Source: Occallatibacter sp.
Lineage (GTDB): Bacteria > Acidobacteriota > Terriglobia > Terriglobales > Acidobacteriaceae
NCBI GenBank assembly: GCA_031296165.1
Contig: JARLGF010000080.1
Location: forward strand, 1 to 47,331
DNA: 47,331 nt
Direction: 5' to 3'
Of the stretch, positions 17,964-27,476 are shown one piece after another. The notes under the pieces are model-generated. The model did no database searches and had not been told where the DNA came from. It saw nothing but the letters and a program-made list of their open reading frames with translations. Position 1 is the first letter of the stretch. The number at the start of each line of letters is the position of its first letter. The translations under genes were made by a program, and so were the position numbers.

Positions 17964-18980
17964 TTAGAACGCCGCCACCGTCTGACGCAAACTGTACGAG
18001 CTGAGCGTCTTGATGTAATTGCCGCGATCGAACGGAGAAGTATCGGGAACGGAGCGCCGGCTCAGGCAGCCGCGCGTCTCCCAAAGCGACGCATACTCGC
18101 GCTTCTCCAGCCAGTACTGCATGTCCGCCAGCACTCTGCGGATGTGTTCGATGCCGTGAATGTGCAGCGCCGAACACATCATGGTCACGCCTGCTCCGGC
18201 CATAATGCCCTTCAACACATCCTCGGCCGAGTGAACGCCGCCCGTGATGGCGAGATCGATGTTCATATGCCCGTAGAGAATGGCAGCCCAGTGCAGCCGC
18301 GGCAGCAGTTCCGAGGGAGTTGAGAAGTGCAGCGTGGGCCGCACCTCCAGCGTCTCGATGTCGAAGTCCGGCTGGTAGAACCGGTTGAACAGCACCACAC
18401 CGCGAGCGCCCGCGTCTTCCAGCCGCGAAACCAGGTGCGGAATGCTGGTAAACGATTGCGACAGCTTCACGGCCACGGGAATCTTGACCGCGCCGGTAAC
18501 GGATGACACCAGTTCCAGCAGTTGCAATTCAAGCTCGGCTGAAGTCTGGCTGCGATCCGTGGCCAATGCGTAAGTGTTCAACTCGATGCCATCGGCCCCA
18601 GCCTGCTCCATATCCTTGGCAAACCGCACCCAACCGCCGGGAGTAGCACCATTCAAGCTCGCCATGATCGGTATCTTCACCGCTTCCTTGGCGCGCCGCA
18701 GATGCTCCAGGTAGGTCTCGTTCGTCATGCGGTAATCCTTCAGGTCGGGCAGGTACGCCAACGACTCGGCAAACGATTCCGTGCCGCGCTCCAGATCCTC
18801 GTCCAGCGCCCGCGATTCAAGCGCCAGTTGTTCCTCGAACAGCGAGGTGAGAACAATCGCCGACGCCCCTGCATCTTCCATGCGGCGAACGTTGTCCAGA
18901 GACTCTGAAAGCGGCGTGGATGAAACCACGATAGGTCCGTTCAGCTTCAAACCCATGTACTGCGTTGAAAAATCTATCAT
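17964..18980 (-). CDS. Dihydroorotate dehydrogenase-like protein (probably not biosynthetic PyrD)
   Basis: MIDFSTQYMGLKLNGPIVVSSTPLSESLDNVRRMEDAGASAIVLTSLFEEQ; ITGGVHSAEDVLKGIMAGA; ATGA overlap with the PFOR gene. Confidence 0.85.
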   Translation of the reverse strand: MIDFSTQYMGLKLNGPIVVSSTPLSESLDNVRRMEDAGASAIVLTSLFEEQLALESRALDEDLERGTESFAESLAYLPDLKDYRMTNETYLEHLRRAKEAVKIPIMASLNGATPGGWVRFAKDMEQAGADGIELNTYALATDRSQTSAELELQLLELVSSVTGAVKIPVAVKLSQSFTSIPHLVSRLEDAGARGVVLFNRFYQPDFDIETLEVRPTLHFSTPSELLPRLHWAAILYGHMNIDLAITGGVHSAEDVLKGIMAGAGVTMMCSALHIHGIEHIRRVLADMQYWLEKREYASLWETRGCLSRRSVPDTSPFDRGNYIKTLSSYSLRQTVAAF

Positions 18981-21900
18981 TTTCCACCTCCGGCACTTAC
19001 GGCCGCCGCTTTCTCTTCTGGTTTCTCTTCCGGCGCAATGTGTGGCGTCTCGCTGCGGCCCGGCATCGTGGACCGTGCGGAGTACACCCTCCATTGGCGC
19101 TCCACATCGTCCTGTGCTTCCTTCAGCAGTTCCGCTGCCAGCTCGGGATTACTGCGCGCCAGCATCGTGTAGCGGGCCTCGCGGTAAGTGTATTCCTTCA
19201 GCCGGATCGACGGCGCCTTTGAATCGAGCTGGAAGGGATTCTTGCCTTCCTCGCGCAATCCGGGGTTGTAGCGCATCAGCGGCCAGTAGCCTGACTGCAC
19301 GGCCAGTTTCTGCTGCTCCAGCCCGTGAATCAGGTCGTACCCGTGCGCAATGCAACTTGCGTAAGCGATGATCAGCGACGGACCCTCGTGTGCTTCGGCC
19401 TCCTGGAAGGCCTTCACCACATGCGTGTCGTTGCCGCCCAGCGCCACCTGCGCCACATACACCGAGCCGTAGCTCACAGCTTCCATGGCCAGGTCTTTTC
19501 TGCTGTTCGGCTTGCCGGCCGCGGCAAACTTCGCCACCGCGCCGCGCGGCGTAGCCTTGGACATCTGCCCGCCCGTATTCGAGTAGACCTCGGTGTCCAG
19601 CACCAGCACGTTCACGTTCTTGCCTGAGCCCAGCACATGGTCCAGTCCGCCAAAGCCGATGTCGAACGCCCATCCGTCTCCACCCAGAATCCACACGCTC
19701 TTGCGCACCAGCGAATCGGCAATCGCCAACAGGTTGCGCGCATCGGATGTCGCGTTTCCTGCCAGCCGTTCCCGCAGCGCCAATACGCGCTTCCGCTGCT
19801 CGCCAATCTCCGTCTCCGTCTTCTGCGAGGCCGTCAGCAGAGCTGTCACCAGCTCATCGCCAATCGCAGGCGCAAGCCGCGTCGTCAGCGTCTCGGCAAA
19901 CACCTTCTGCTGATCCAGCGCGATTCTCATGCCGAAGCCGAACTCCGCGTTGTCCTCGAACAGCGAGTTGGCCCACGTCGGTCCGCGGCCTTCCTTGTTA
20001 AAGGTATAAGGCGTGGTCGGCAGGTTGCCGCCATAAATCGACGAGCAGCCGGTTGCGTTCGCAATGTACAGCCGGTCGCCGAACAGTTGCGTCAGCAGCT
20101 TTACATACGCCGTCTCTCCGCAACCCGCGCAGGCGCCAGAGAACTCAAACAGCGGCTGCAAAAGTTGCAAATCCTTCACCTGGGTGTGCGACAGCTTGCT
20201 GCGGTCCACCTCGGGCAGGCTCAGGAAGAAATCCCAGTTCTCGCGCTCGGCTTCGCGCAGCGGCGCCTGCAGCGCCATATTGATAGCCTTCTTGCTGGTG
20301 TCGCTCTTGCTCTTCACCGGGCAAACATCCACGCAAACTCCGCACCCCGTGCAATCCTCAGGAGCAATCTGCAGCGTGTAGTGGTCCTGCTCCATCGCCT
20401 TCCACTTGGGCTTGGCCCACTTGAAAGTCGCCGGGGCCTTGTCTGCAAGCTCGGGGCTATAGATCTTGGCGCGAATCACGCCGTGCGGGCAAACCATGGC
20501 GCACTTGCCGCACTGGATGCAGAGGTCCTGCTCCCACACCGGGATGTGCTGCGCAATGTTGCGCTTCTCATACTGCGCTGTACCCGTGGGGAAAGCGCCG
20601 CCAGCCGGAATCGCGCTGACCGGAAGCTCATCGCCGCGGCCCGCTGCAATCTGTCCCAGAACATCGAACACAAACTTGGGCGCCTTGCTGGAGATGGAAG
20701 GGATCAGGTCGAAGTCGGACGAGGCTGCCGTGGGCAGTTCCACCTTTTCCAGGTGCGCCAGGGCCGCATCCACGGCGGCAAAGTTCTTCGCCACCACCGC
20801 TTCGCCGCGCTTGCCATAAGTCTTCTTGATGGACTTCTTGATCTGCTCAATGGCCTCTTCGCGCGGCAGCACGCCGCTGATGGCAAAGAAGCAGGTCTGC
20901 ATGATGGTGTTGATGCGGCGGCCCATTCCTGCCTTTTCCGCAACGGTGTAGCCGTCGATCACATAGAACTCGATCTTCTTGCGCAGTATCTCCTGCTGCG
21001 TGGTCTTCGGCAGATGGTCCCAGACCTCGGACGCCGGATAGGGCGAGTTGAGCAGGAAGACCGCGCCCGGCATGGCTGCGGCCACCGCGTCCATCTTCTC
21101 CAGGAAGCTGAAGTTATGGCAGGCCACAAAGCTCGCCTGCGTGATCAGATAGCTGGACCGGATCGGATTCGGTCCGAAACGCAGATGCGAGGTAGTCATC
21201 GACCCGGACTTCTTCGAGTCGTACACAAAGTAGCCCTGCGCATAATTCGGCGTTTCGCTGCCGATAATCTTGATCGAATTCTTGTTCGCGCCCACCGTGC
21301 CGTCCGAACCCAAGCCATAGAACAACGCGCGCACTGTCTTCGGATCCTCTGTCGAGAACGACGGATCGTAGGTCAGGCTGGTGTGGGTCACATCGTCGTT
21401 GATGCCGATCGTGAAGTGGTTCTTCGGAGCAGCCTTGGCTAGCTCGTCGTAGATGCCCTTCACCATGGCCGGCGTAAATTCCTTCGACGAAAGTCCGTAG
21501 CGCCCGCCGATCACAACCGGCTTGGCGGCAAAGGGTAGCGTGTCGGCGTTCTCCGCCAGCACGGTAACCACATCCTGGTAAAGCGGCTCGCCGCAGGAGC
21601 CGGGCTCCTTGGTGCGGTCCAGAACGGCAATCGACTTCACCGTCTTGGGCAACGCCGAGAGGAAAGCCTTGGTGTCGAATGGCCGGAAAAGACGAACCTT
21701 GACCAGACCCACCTTCTCGCCTTGCTTCACCATCAGATCCACGGCTTCATCGGCCACTTCCGCGCCAGAACCCATCACCACAATCACGCGCTCCGCATCC
21801 GGCGAGCCGTAGTAGTCGAACAGGTGATACGCGCGGCCGGTCTGCGCCGCAAAACGGTTCATCACATCCTGCACGATTCCCGGAACTGCTTCGTGGAAGG

Positions 21901-22615
21901 GATTGCACGCCTCGCGCGCCTGGAAGAACACATCGGGGTTCTGCGCCGTGCCGCGAATGATCGGGCGATCGGAACTCAGCGCATTCTTCCTGAACTCCAC
22001 CAGATACTTGTCGTCCACCATCGCGCGAATCGTCTCGTCGCTAATGGGCAGAATCTTCCCCACTTCGTGCGAAGTGCGGAAGCCGTCAAAGAAATGAATG
22101 AACGGAATGCGCGATTCCAGAGTGGCAATCTGCGCCACCAGCGCCATGTCGGCAACTTCCTGCACCGAGTTCGAACACAGCATGGCCCAGCCCGTCGTAC
22201 GGCAGGCCATCACATCCGAGTGATCGCCAAAAATCGATAGCGCGTGCGTCGCCAGCGTGCGGGCCGTCACGTGCATCGTCGCCGGGGTCAGTTCACCGGC
22301 AATCTTGAACATGTTGGGAATCATCAGCAGCAAGCCCTGTGACGCCGTAAAGGTCGTCCCAAACGCGCCGGCCTGCAAAGCCCCGTGCAGCGCGCCGGAC
22401 GCGCCGCCTTCGCTCTGAAGCTCCTCTACCACGGGCAATGCGCCCCAAATATTCTTCTTCCCCTCGGAGCGCCACTGATCCGCCCACTCGGCCATAGGCG
22501 ACGAGGGGGTAATCGGGTAAATGGCGACCACTTCGGAGAGTCGATAGGCAACCGAGGCGGCTGCCTCGTTCCCATCTAAAATCACTGTTTTGCTGACCGT
22601 ATTCTGCTCACTCAT
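18977..22615 (-). CDS. nifJ: Pyruvate:ferredoxin (flavodoxin) oxidoreductase, single-chain
   Basis: TVILDGNEAAASVAYRLSEVVAIYPITPSSPMAEWAD; CIQCGKCAMVCPHGVIR; CTGCGVCVDVCPVKSK; GACAGCGETAYVKLLTQLFGDR; TEVYSNTGGQMSKATPRGAVAKFAAAGK. Confidence 0.96.
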   Translation of the reverse strand: MSEQNTVSKTVILDGNEAAASVAYRLSEVVAIYPITPSSPMAEWADQWRSEGKKNIWGALPVVEELQSEGGASGALHGALQAGAFGTTFTASQGLLLMIPNMFKIAGELTPATMHVTARTLATHALSIFGDHSDVMACRTTGWAMLCSNSVQEVADMALVAQIATLESRIPFIHFFDGFRTSHEVGKILPISDETIRAMVDDKYLVEFRKNALSSDRPIIRGTAQNPDVFFQAREACNPFHEAVPGIVQDVMNRFAAQTGRAYHLFDYYGSPDAERVIVVMGSGAEVADEAVDLMVKQGEKVGLVKVRLFRPFDTKAFLSALPKTVKSIAVLDRTKEPGSCGEPLYQDVVTVLAENADTLPFAAKPVVIGGRYGLSSKEFTPAMVKGIYDELAKAAPKNHFTIGINDDVTHTSLTYDPSFSTEDPKTVRALFYGLGSDGTVGANKNSIKIIGSETPNYAQGYFVYDSKKSGSMTTSHLRFGPNPIRSSYLITQASFVACHNFSFLEKMDAVAAAMPGAVFLLNSPYPASEVWDHLPKTTQQEILRKKIEFYVIDGYTVAEKAGMGRRINTIMQTCFFAISGVLPREEAIEQIKKSIKKTYGKRGEAVVAKNFAAVDAALAHLEKVELPTAASSDFDLIPSISSKAPKFVFDVLGQIAAGRGDELPVSAIPAGGAFPTGTAQYEKRNIAQHIPVWEQDLCIQCGKCAMVCPHGVIRAKIYSPELADKAPATFKWAKPKWKAMEQDHYTLQIAPEDCTGCGVCVDVCPVKSKSDTSKKAINMALQAPLREAERENWDFFLSLPEVDRSKLSHTQVKDLQLLQPLFEFSGACAGCGETAYVKLLTQLFGDRLYIANATGCSSIYGGNLPTTPYTFNKEGRGPTWANSLFEDNAEFGFGMRIALDQQKVFAETLTTRLAPAIGDELVTALLTASQKTETEIGEQRKRVLALRERLAGNATSDARNLLAIADSLVRKSVWILGGDGWAFDIGFGGLDHVLGSGKNVNVLVLDTEVYSNTGGQMSKATPRGAVAKFAAAGKPNSRKDLAMEAVSYGSVYVAQVALGGNDTHVVKAFQEAEAHEGPSLIIAYASCIAHGYDLIHGLEQQKLAVQSGYWPLMRYNPGLREEGKNPFQLDSKAPSIRLKEYTYREARYTMLARSNPELAAELLKEAQDDVERQWRVYSARSTMPGRSETPHIAPEEKPEEKAAAVSAGGGK

Positions 22616-22728
22616 TCCGTATGCCTCATAGCGCGGCCCAGGGGTGTTCAACCGCTAGCTTGAGTCTCATCTCTGGGGGGGATACAGTGGCAGTGATGCG
22701 GGACACAGGGTGGACATTGAATCCCACA

Positions 22729-22748
22729 TTGTGAAATTAAATTCATAC
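22729..22748. promoter_or_regulatory. Rex-like inverted repeat TTGTGAA-N6-TTCATAC upstream of the PFOR gene
   Basis: TTGTGAAATTAAATTCATAC; 12/14 arm positions fit the Rex-type pattern TTGTGAANNNNNNTTCACAA. Confidence 0.4.
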
Positions 22749-22932
22749 TATGAACAACCCTTCCTGCCTCACGCCTCTGCCACGTTTTCCATCCAGCTAG
22801 GCAGCCGCATACACCCAAACCCCAGCGCCGACCCCTGCCAATCCAGTCTTCCAAAACCTCGATAATTCACGGCCCAACTCTCTTCCCTGGTTCAAGCGAA
22901 GGATTCTACTCCCCAGCGCTCATCGGAACCCA

Positions 22933-23226
22933 TTATTCCCCGCCCTCAAGCCCCTCCACCAGCGCCTCCCACTCAGCTTCCAGCGAAGCCCGGTAAAACC
23001 CGCGCCCCGCCCGCGTATACCAGTAATCCGCATTCGCAGCCGCACCTTCCTTGCGGTGCAGGTAGGCGTGAACCGCCATTCCCTCCGGGGTCTCCAGTTC
23101 ATCCACCAGTTGGTGCGCCAGCACCCAATCCCCTTTTGCGTCCCACCACAATGCCGTCAGCGGTGCCGCTAGCCCTTGCGGCGGCACTTCGTGAATCACG
23201 GTTGCCCGAAACTTATCAGCATGCAT
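22933..23226 (-). CDS. Small uncharacterised protein
   Basis: MHADKFRATVIHEVPPQGLAAPLTALWWDAKGDWVLAHQLVDELETPEGMAVHAYLHRKEG; complete ORF in a divergent position. Confidence 0.6.
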   Translation of the reverse strand: MHADKFRATVIHEVPPQGLAAPLTALWWDAKGDWVLAHQLVDELETPEGMAVHAYLHRKEGAAANADYWYTRAGRGFYRASLEAEWEALVEGLEGGE

Positions 23227-23280
23227 GGAGTCCTTCTATCATTTGCTTCTCCTCTCCCGCAATGGCTTGCCTCCTGCCTA

Positions 23281-23298
23281 ATGTGATCTTTGTCACAT
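23281..23298. promoter_or_regulatory. CRP/FNR-family-like operator ATGTGA-TCTTTG-TCACAT upstream of feoAB
   Basis: Perfect 6-bp arms with 6-bp spacer in the intergenic region. Confidence 0.55.
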
Positions 23299-23559
23299 CT
23301 CACATCCGCTACCCCTGATAAAAATGACTCATCGATCCGATAATGCATACAGAAGGGTCCGCCAGGGGGGCTTCGGGTGGCGTTGGCAGGGATGTGCCTG
23401 CCGTCCTCTTCTCGAGGTCAAACCATGGCTATATGTCCAGCACAAGTTCCCAAAAACACAGTTTGCGATACAGCGCCTGATGGTCGTATACTTAAATCCG
23501 ACCATTCCAGTCGTAGTTTTCGGCTGCTCTCCTTCAGGCAGCCATCGGGAGTTCGGCAA

Positions 23560-23865
23560 TTGAGCGTATTGAGCCAATTGAAAGTCGGCGAGAGCGGCGT
23601 TCTGGTAGCCCTCGACCTGCGTGAATCCGTCCAGAACCACCTCATGCACATGGGCTTTGTTCCTGACGCGCTGGTAACCGTCCTGCGCCGCGCCCCGGCT
23701 GGCGACCCCACCGTCTACGGCGTTGACGGCATGGAGATTGCCCTCCGCCATGAAACCGCTGAAGCCATCCGCGTACGCCAGCCCGAGGCCCTCGACGAAA
23801 AGCTCCCCGTGGCCGCCGATACCCAAGATGCCGATGCCCCCGAGCTGCTCGAGGCCTCTCGATGA
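23560..23865 (+). CDS. feoA: Ferrous iron transport protein A
   Basis: LSVLSQLKVGESGVLVALDLRESVQNHLMHMGFVPDALVTVLRRAPAGDPTVYGVDGMEIALRHETAEAIRV; probable TTG start with GGGAG upstream; ORF track start 23377 is probably too early. Confidence 0.85.
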   Translation: MSVLSQLKVGESGVLVALDLRESVQNHLMHMGFVPDALVTVLRRAPAGDPTVYGVDGMEIALRHETAEAIRVRQPEALDEKLPVAADTQDADAPELLEASR

Positions 23866-25775
23866 GCAGTTGCTGCGCCCCACCGGACTTCAAACCGCCC
23901 GCCGCCCCGCCGCCTGACGGTGCGCTCAAGACCGTTGTTCTAATCGGTCCCCCAAACTCCGGCAAGTCCACTCTTTTCAACCGCCTGACCGGTCTCCGCC
24001 AAAAGGTCGCCAACTATCCCGGCGTCACCGTCGAGCAGCGCATGGGACTCATGGCCGGCGTCGGCCGCGACGACCTTACCCTCATTGACCTGCCCGGCAT
24101 CTACTCCCTCAATCCCTACTCTGAAGACGCCCGCGTCTCCGTCGATGTGCTCAGCGGCAAAATGCCCGGCACCCCCCGGCCCGACGCCGTTCTGCTCGTC
24201 CTAGATTCCCTGCACCTCACCCGCCAGCTCATGCTCGCTGCGCCGGTGTTGGCCCAGGGCCTGCCCACTCTCGTTCTGCTCAACATGAGCGACCTCATGG
24301 AGGCCCGCGGCGGCCACATTGACACCCTCAAGCTGGCCCGCGAACTCGGTGCGCCCGTTGCCCAGATCAGCGCCGTCCACGGTACCGGCCTCGATGCCGT
24401 GCCCCTCTTCCTGAACCGGCAGACCAACCGCGAACCCGCCAAGCCGCTCACCCTGCCTGTCATGGGCAACGCCGCCAGCGCGCATACTTGGGCCGCCCAG
24501 GTCAGCCGCAACACCGGCTACCGCGCTCCCCTTTCCGTTGAAAACAGCCGCAAAATCGACGACATCCTCCTCCACCGCATCTGGGGACCGCTGCTTTTTC
24601 TCCTCGTCGTCGTCGGCGTCTTTGAAGTTGTCTTTTCCGTCGGCCAGCCCCTTTCTGACGGCTTCGGCGTCATCCTCGCCCAGCTCGGCGAATTCGTTCG
24701 CCCTCTCCTGCCCTCCGGCTGGATTCAGTCCCTCCTCCTCGACGGCGCATGGAAAGGCATCTCCTCGGTCCTTGTCTTCCTCCCCCAGATCCTTCTGCTT
24801 TTCCTCTTCATCGGAGTCCTCGAAGACTCCGGCTATCTCTCCCGCGCCGCCCTCATCGCCGACCGCGTCATGCGCACCATCGGCCTCAACGGCAAAGCCT
24901 TCATCCCTCTGCTCTCCGCTTATGCCTGCGCCGTTCCCGCCATCATGGCCACCCGCACCATTGAGAACAAGCGCGACCGCTTCGCCACCATTCTCGTCAC
25001 TCCTTTCATGACCTGCTCGGCGCGGCTGCCCGTCTACATGCTCCTCATCGCCGCCTTCATCCCCGACGTTTACTATCTCCACGGCCTCCTCGGCCTGCAA
25101 ACCATCGTCATGCTCTCGCTTTATGTGGCCGGCTTTGTCGGCGCCATGACCACCGCTTGGCTACTCAAAAGCTCCATCCTCAAGTCCAGTGAGACCCCCT
25201 TCATCCTCGAGCTGCCCCAGTACCGCATGCCCACCTTCCGCTCCCTGGCCATGCGCCTCGTCGACCGCGCCAAAATCTTCCTCCGCCAGGCCGGTACCAT
25301 CATCCTCTGCGTCACCCTCGCCCTCTGGATTCTCGCCCATCTCCCGGTCCTGCACTCGCCCACCGGCACTTACATCACTCCCGCACTCGCTGACAGCGTC
25401 ATCGGACGCATGGGCCACTTCATTGAGCCCGTCATCGCCCCCCTCGGCTTCAACTGGAAAATCGGCATCGGCCTGCTCTCCAGCGTCCTCGCCCGCGAAG
25501 TCATGGTCAGCACCATGGGCACTTTGTACGGCGCAGACCCCGGAACCCAGGCCCTCAGCCTGCAAACTGCCCTCCACCACGACATGACCCTCGGCGGCGC
25601 GCTCGCCCTGATGATCTTCTTCGCCTTCGCCATGCAGTGCACCTCCACCATGGCCGTCGTCCGGCGCGAAACCAACAGTTGGAAGTGGCCCGCCATCCAG
25701 TTCGCCTACATGCTCGTCCTCGCCTACGGAGCCGCCTTTGTGGTCAACCACGTAGCCATGCTCTTCGCCGGATAA
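23862..25775 (+). CDS. feoB: Ferrous iron transporter B
   Basis: VVLIGPPNSGKSTLFNRLTGLRQKVANYPGVTVEQRMG; LIDLPGIYSLNPYSEDARV; TM core; ATGA overlap with feoA. Confidence 0.95.
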   Translation: MSSCCAPPDFKPPAAPPPDGALKTVVLIGPPNSGKSTLFNRLTGLRQKVANYPGVTVEQRMGLMAGVGRDDLTLIDLPGIYSLNPYSEDARVSVDVLSGKMPGTPRPDAVLLVLDSLHLTRQLMLAAPVLAQGLPTLVLLNMSDLMEARGGHIDTLKLARELGAPVAQISAVHGTGLDAVPLFLNRQTNREPAKPLTLPVMGNAASAHTWAAQVSRNTGYRAPLSVENSRKIDDILLHRIWGPLLFLLVVVGVFEVVFSVGQPLSDGFGVILAQLGEFVRPLLPSGWIQSLLLDGAWKGISSVLVFLPQILLLFLFIGVLEDSGYLSRAALIADRVMRTIGLNGKAFIPLLSAYACAVPAIMATRTIENKRDRFATILVTPFMTCSARLPVYMLLIAAFIPDVYYLHGLLGLQTIVMLSLYVAGFVGAMTTAWLLKSSILKSSETPFILELPQYRMPTFRSLAMRLVDRAKIFLRQAGTIILCVTLALWILAHLPVLHSPTGTYITPALADSVIGRMGHFIEPVIAPLGFNWKIGIGLLSSVLAREVMVSTMGTLYGADPGTQALSLQTALHHDMTLGGALALMIFFAFAMQCTSTMAVVRRETNSWKWPAIQFAYMLVLAYGAAFVVNHVAMLFAG

Positions 25776-25839
25776 CGAGCCGATGCCTCGGCCTATCCCC
25801 GGCCCTGTTGCGATAAAGTAGCCCTATCCGTTTCACAAA

Positions 25840-27159
25840 ATGCAACCCCTGATCAAACCAATGCACGAATCCCCTGTCCGCCGCTCTCTGCCCGCCATCA
25901 ACTCCGCTGCCAATCCATGGCCCGCCATGAGACTCCTCCTTTGCGGAGCGCTCAGTCTGGCCCTGGCAGCTCTGTCCAGCGCCCAGCAGCCTCTGTCGCT
26001 CGCAGACGCCGGTCAGCGCGGCGCAGACCTCTATCGGCAAGCGGCCGTCACCGGCATGGTGCTCGTCGTCGTCCGCAATCGCGAGGTCCTGGTGAAGACC
26101 TACGGTGAGACGTTTCCCGGCAGCGGGCGCGCTCCGGATGCCAACTCGCTCATCCGTCTCTGCTCCCTCTCCAAAGTCTTCACCGCCGGCCTGCTGACGC
26201 AGCTCGCCGCTGAAGGAAAAGTCGGCCTCAGCGATCCCCTTCAGCGCTATGCGCCACCCGGAAAAACCGTTCCCCTGAGCGCTGACGGCAGACCCATCAC
26301 GCTTCTCAATCTGGCCACACACACCGCTGGCCTCCCGCGCGAAGTCAGCGCCTATCCCGCCAGAACGCCGCACTTCACTTTTCCGGACGAGGCCTTTCGC
26401 TGGACATGGCTGCCCAAGCAAAAACTCATCTCCACTCCCGGCACTGCCGCGCTTTACTCCAACATAGGTTTCGACCTGCTCGGCGATGCGCTCGCTTCCG
26501 CCTCCCACATGTCTTACGCCCAGCTTTTGCATGACCGCCTGCTGCAGCCGCTCACCCTGTGGGATACCACGCTCGTCCCGTCCAGCGAACAATGCGCCCG
26601 TATGTTGCGCGGGACCCGCGATGAGGGCCCTTGCACGGACACCCAACCCTCGGGTCCCAGCGGCGGCGTCTATTCCACTGCGACCGACATGGTCAAGCTC
26701 CTCCAATATCTCCTGCATGACCCGGGTTCTCCCGTCCAGCCCGCCGCGGCACTTGCCGTCTATCTCAAGCCGCAACAGCTCGTCTCCGTGCAGGGCCTGA
26801 ACCACGCCGGCGATCCCACCGGTATCGGTCTCGGTTGGATCCAGCTCGGCGACCCAGCCAACTCTTCCGTGGTGATGGAAAAAACCGGTGGTGGCGCAGG
26901 CTTTGAAACCTACATCGCCCTCAGTCCCCAGCGCCAGACCGGCATCTTCCTCGCCGTCACGGAGGGCAAAGGCAAGGCCAGCGTCGACTTCTATCAGGAA
27001 TCAAACAACCTGCTCACCGCGCTGGCCAACGTGCCTCCCCTTCCCCCAAAGGTCCATGTCACCCGCGCAGCCCGCATGAATCCAAAGGTCCACGTTCGGA
27101 AACACGCTACCAGGTCCACCAAAGCACAGAGGCACTCATTGGCAAGGAAACCTCGCTAA
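25840..27159 (+). CDS. Serine hydrolase, beta-lactamase/class C-like, exported
   Basis: RLCSLSKVFTAGLL (SxxK), ALYSNIGFDLLG (YSN), MEKTGGGAGFETYIAL; N-terminal signal. Confidence 0.85.
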   Translation: MQPLIKPMHESPVRRSLPAINSAANPWPAMRLLLCGALSLALAALSSAQQPLSLADAGQRGADLYRQAAVTGMVLVVVRNREVLVKTYGETFPGSGRAPDANSLIRLCSLSKVFTAGLLTQLAAEGKVGLSDPLQRYAPPGKTVPLSADGRPITLLNLATHTAGLPREVSAYPARTPHFTFPDEAFRWTWLPKQKLISTPGTAALYSNIGFDLLGDALASASHMSYAQLLHDRLLQPLTLWDTTLVPSSEQCARMLRGTRDEGPCTDTQPSGPSGGVYSTATDMVKLLQYLLHDPGSPVQPAAALAVYLKPQQLVSVQGLNHAGDPTGIGLGWIQLGDPANSSVVMEKTGGGAGFETYIALSPQRQTGIFLAVTEGKGKASVDFYQESNNLLTALANVPPLPPKVHVTRAARMNPKVHVRKHATRSTKAQRHSLARKPR

Positions 27160-27270
27160 CCTGCTAACTCGCCAAATCCGCGCAGCGGAGCTAACTTGCT
27201 GTCTTTGTTCTCCATCGCGGCTCGCCAGCCCTTCTATAACCTGCGCGCCTTCCCTCTGATCGCAGGGTGC

Positions 27271-27295
27271 CCCTGGTCCGATTTTGAGACCAGGG
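27271..27295. repeat. Perfect hairpin CCCTGGTC-cgattttga-GACCAGGG (shared loop with 9301 and 46952)
   Basis: 8-bp perfect stem; loop CGATTTTGA(G) recurs at 9310 and 46960. Confidence 0.6.
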
Positions 27296-27476
27296 AATAC
27301 AACCCGCACTATCCAGCCCTCAGCCGCACAAGTACGCCAGGCTATGAGAAACTAAAAGAGCACAAGCTCTCTGGCGCTGCCCACGAGTGCGCGCCCCAAC
27401 AACGAATCAACCCAGCCCCATCCGGCCGCCGCAGCCGATACCAGTCTGCGGCCCGCACATAGGAACCAGACCAACC

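Noticed and set aside
17964-18980. Calling the DHOD-like gene pyrD
   Set aside because: Coupled to PFOR and not linked to pyrimidine genes; family name alone does not support a biosynthetic role
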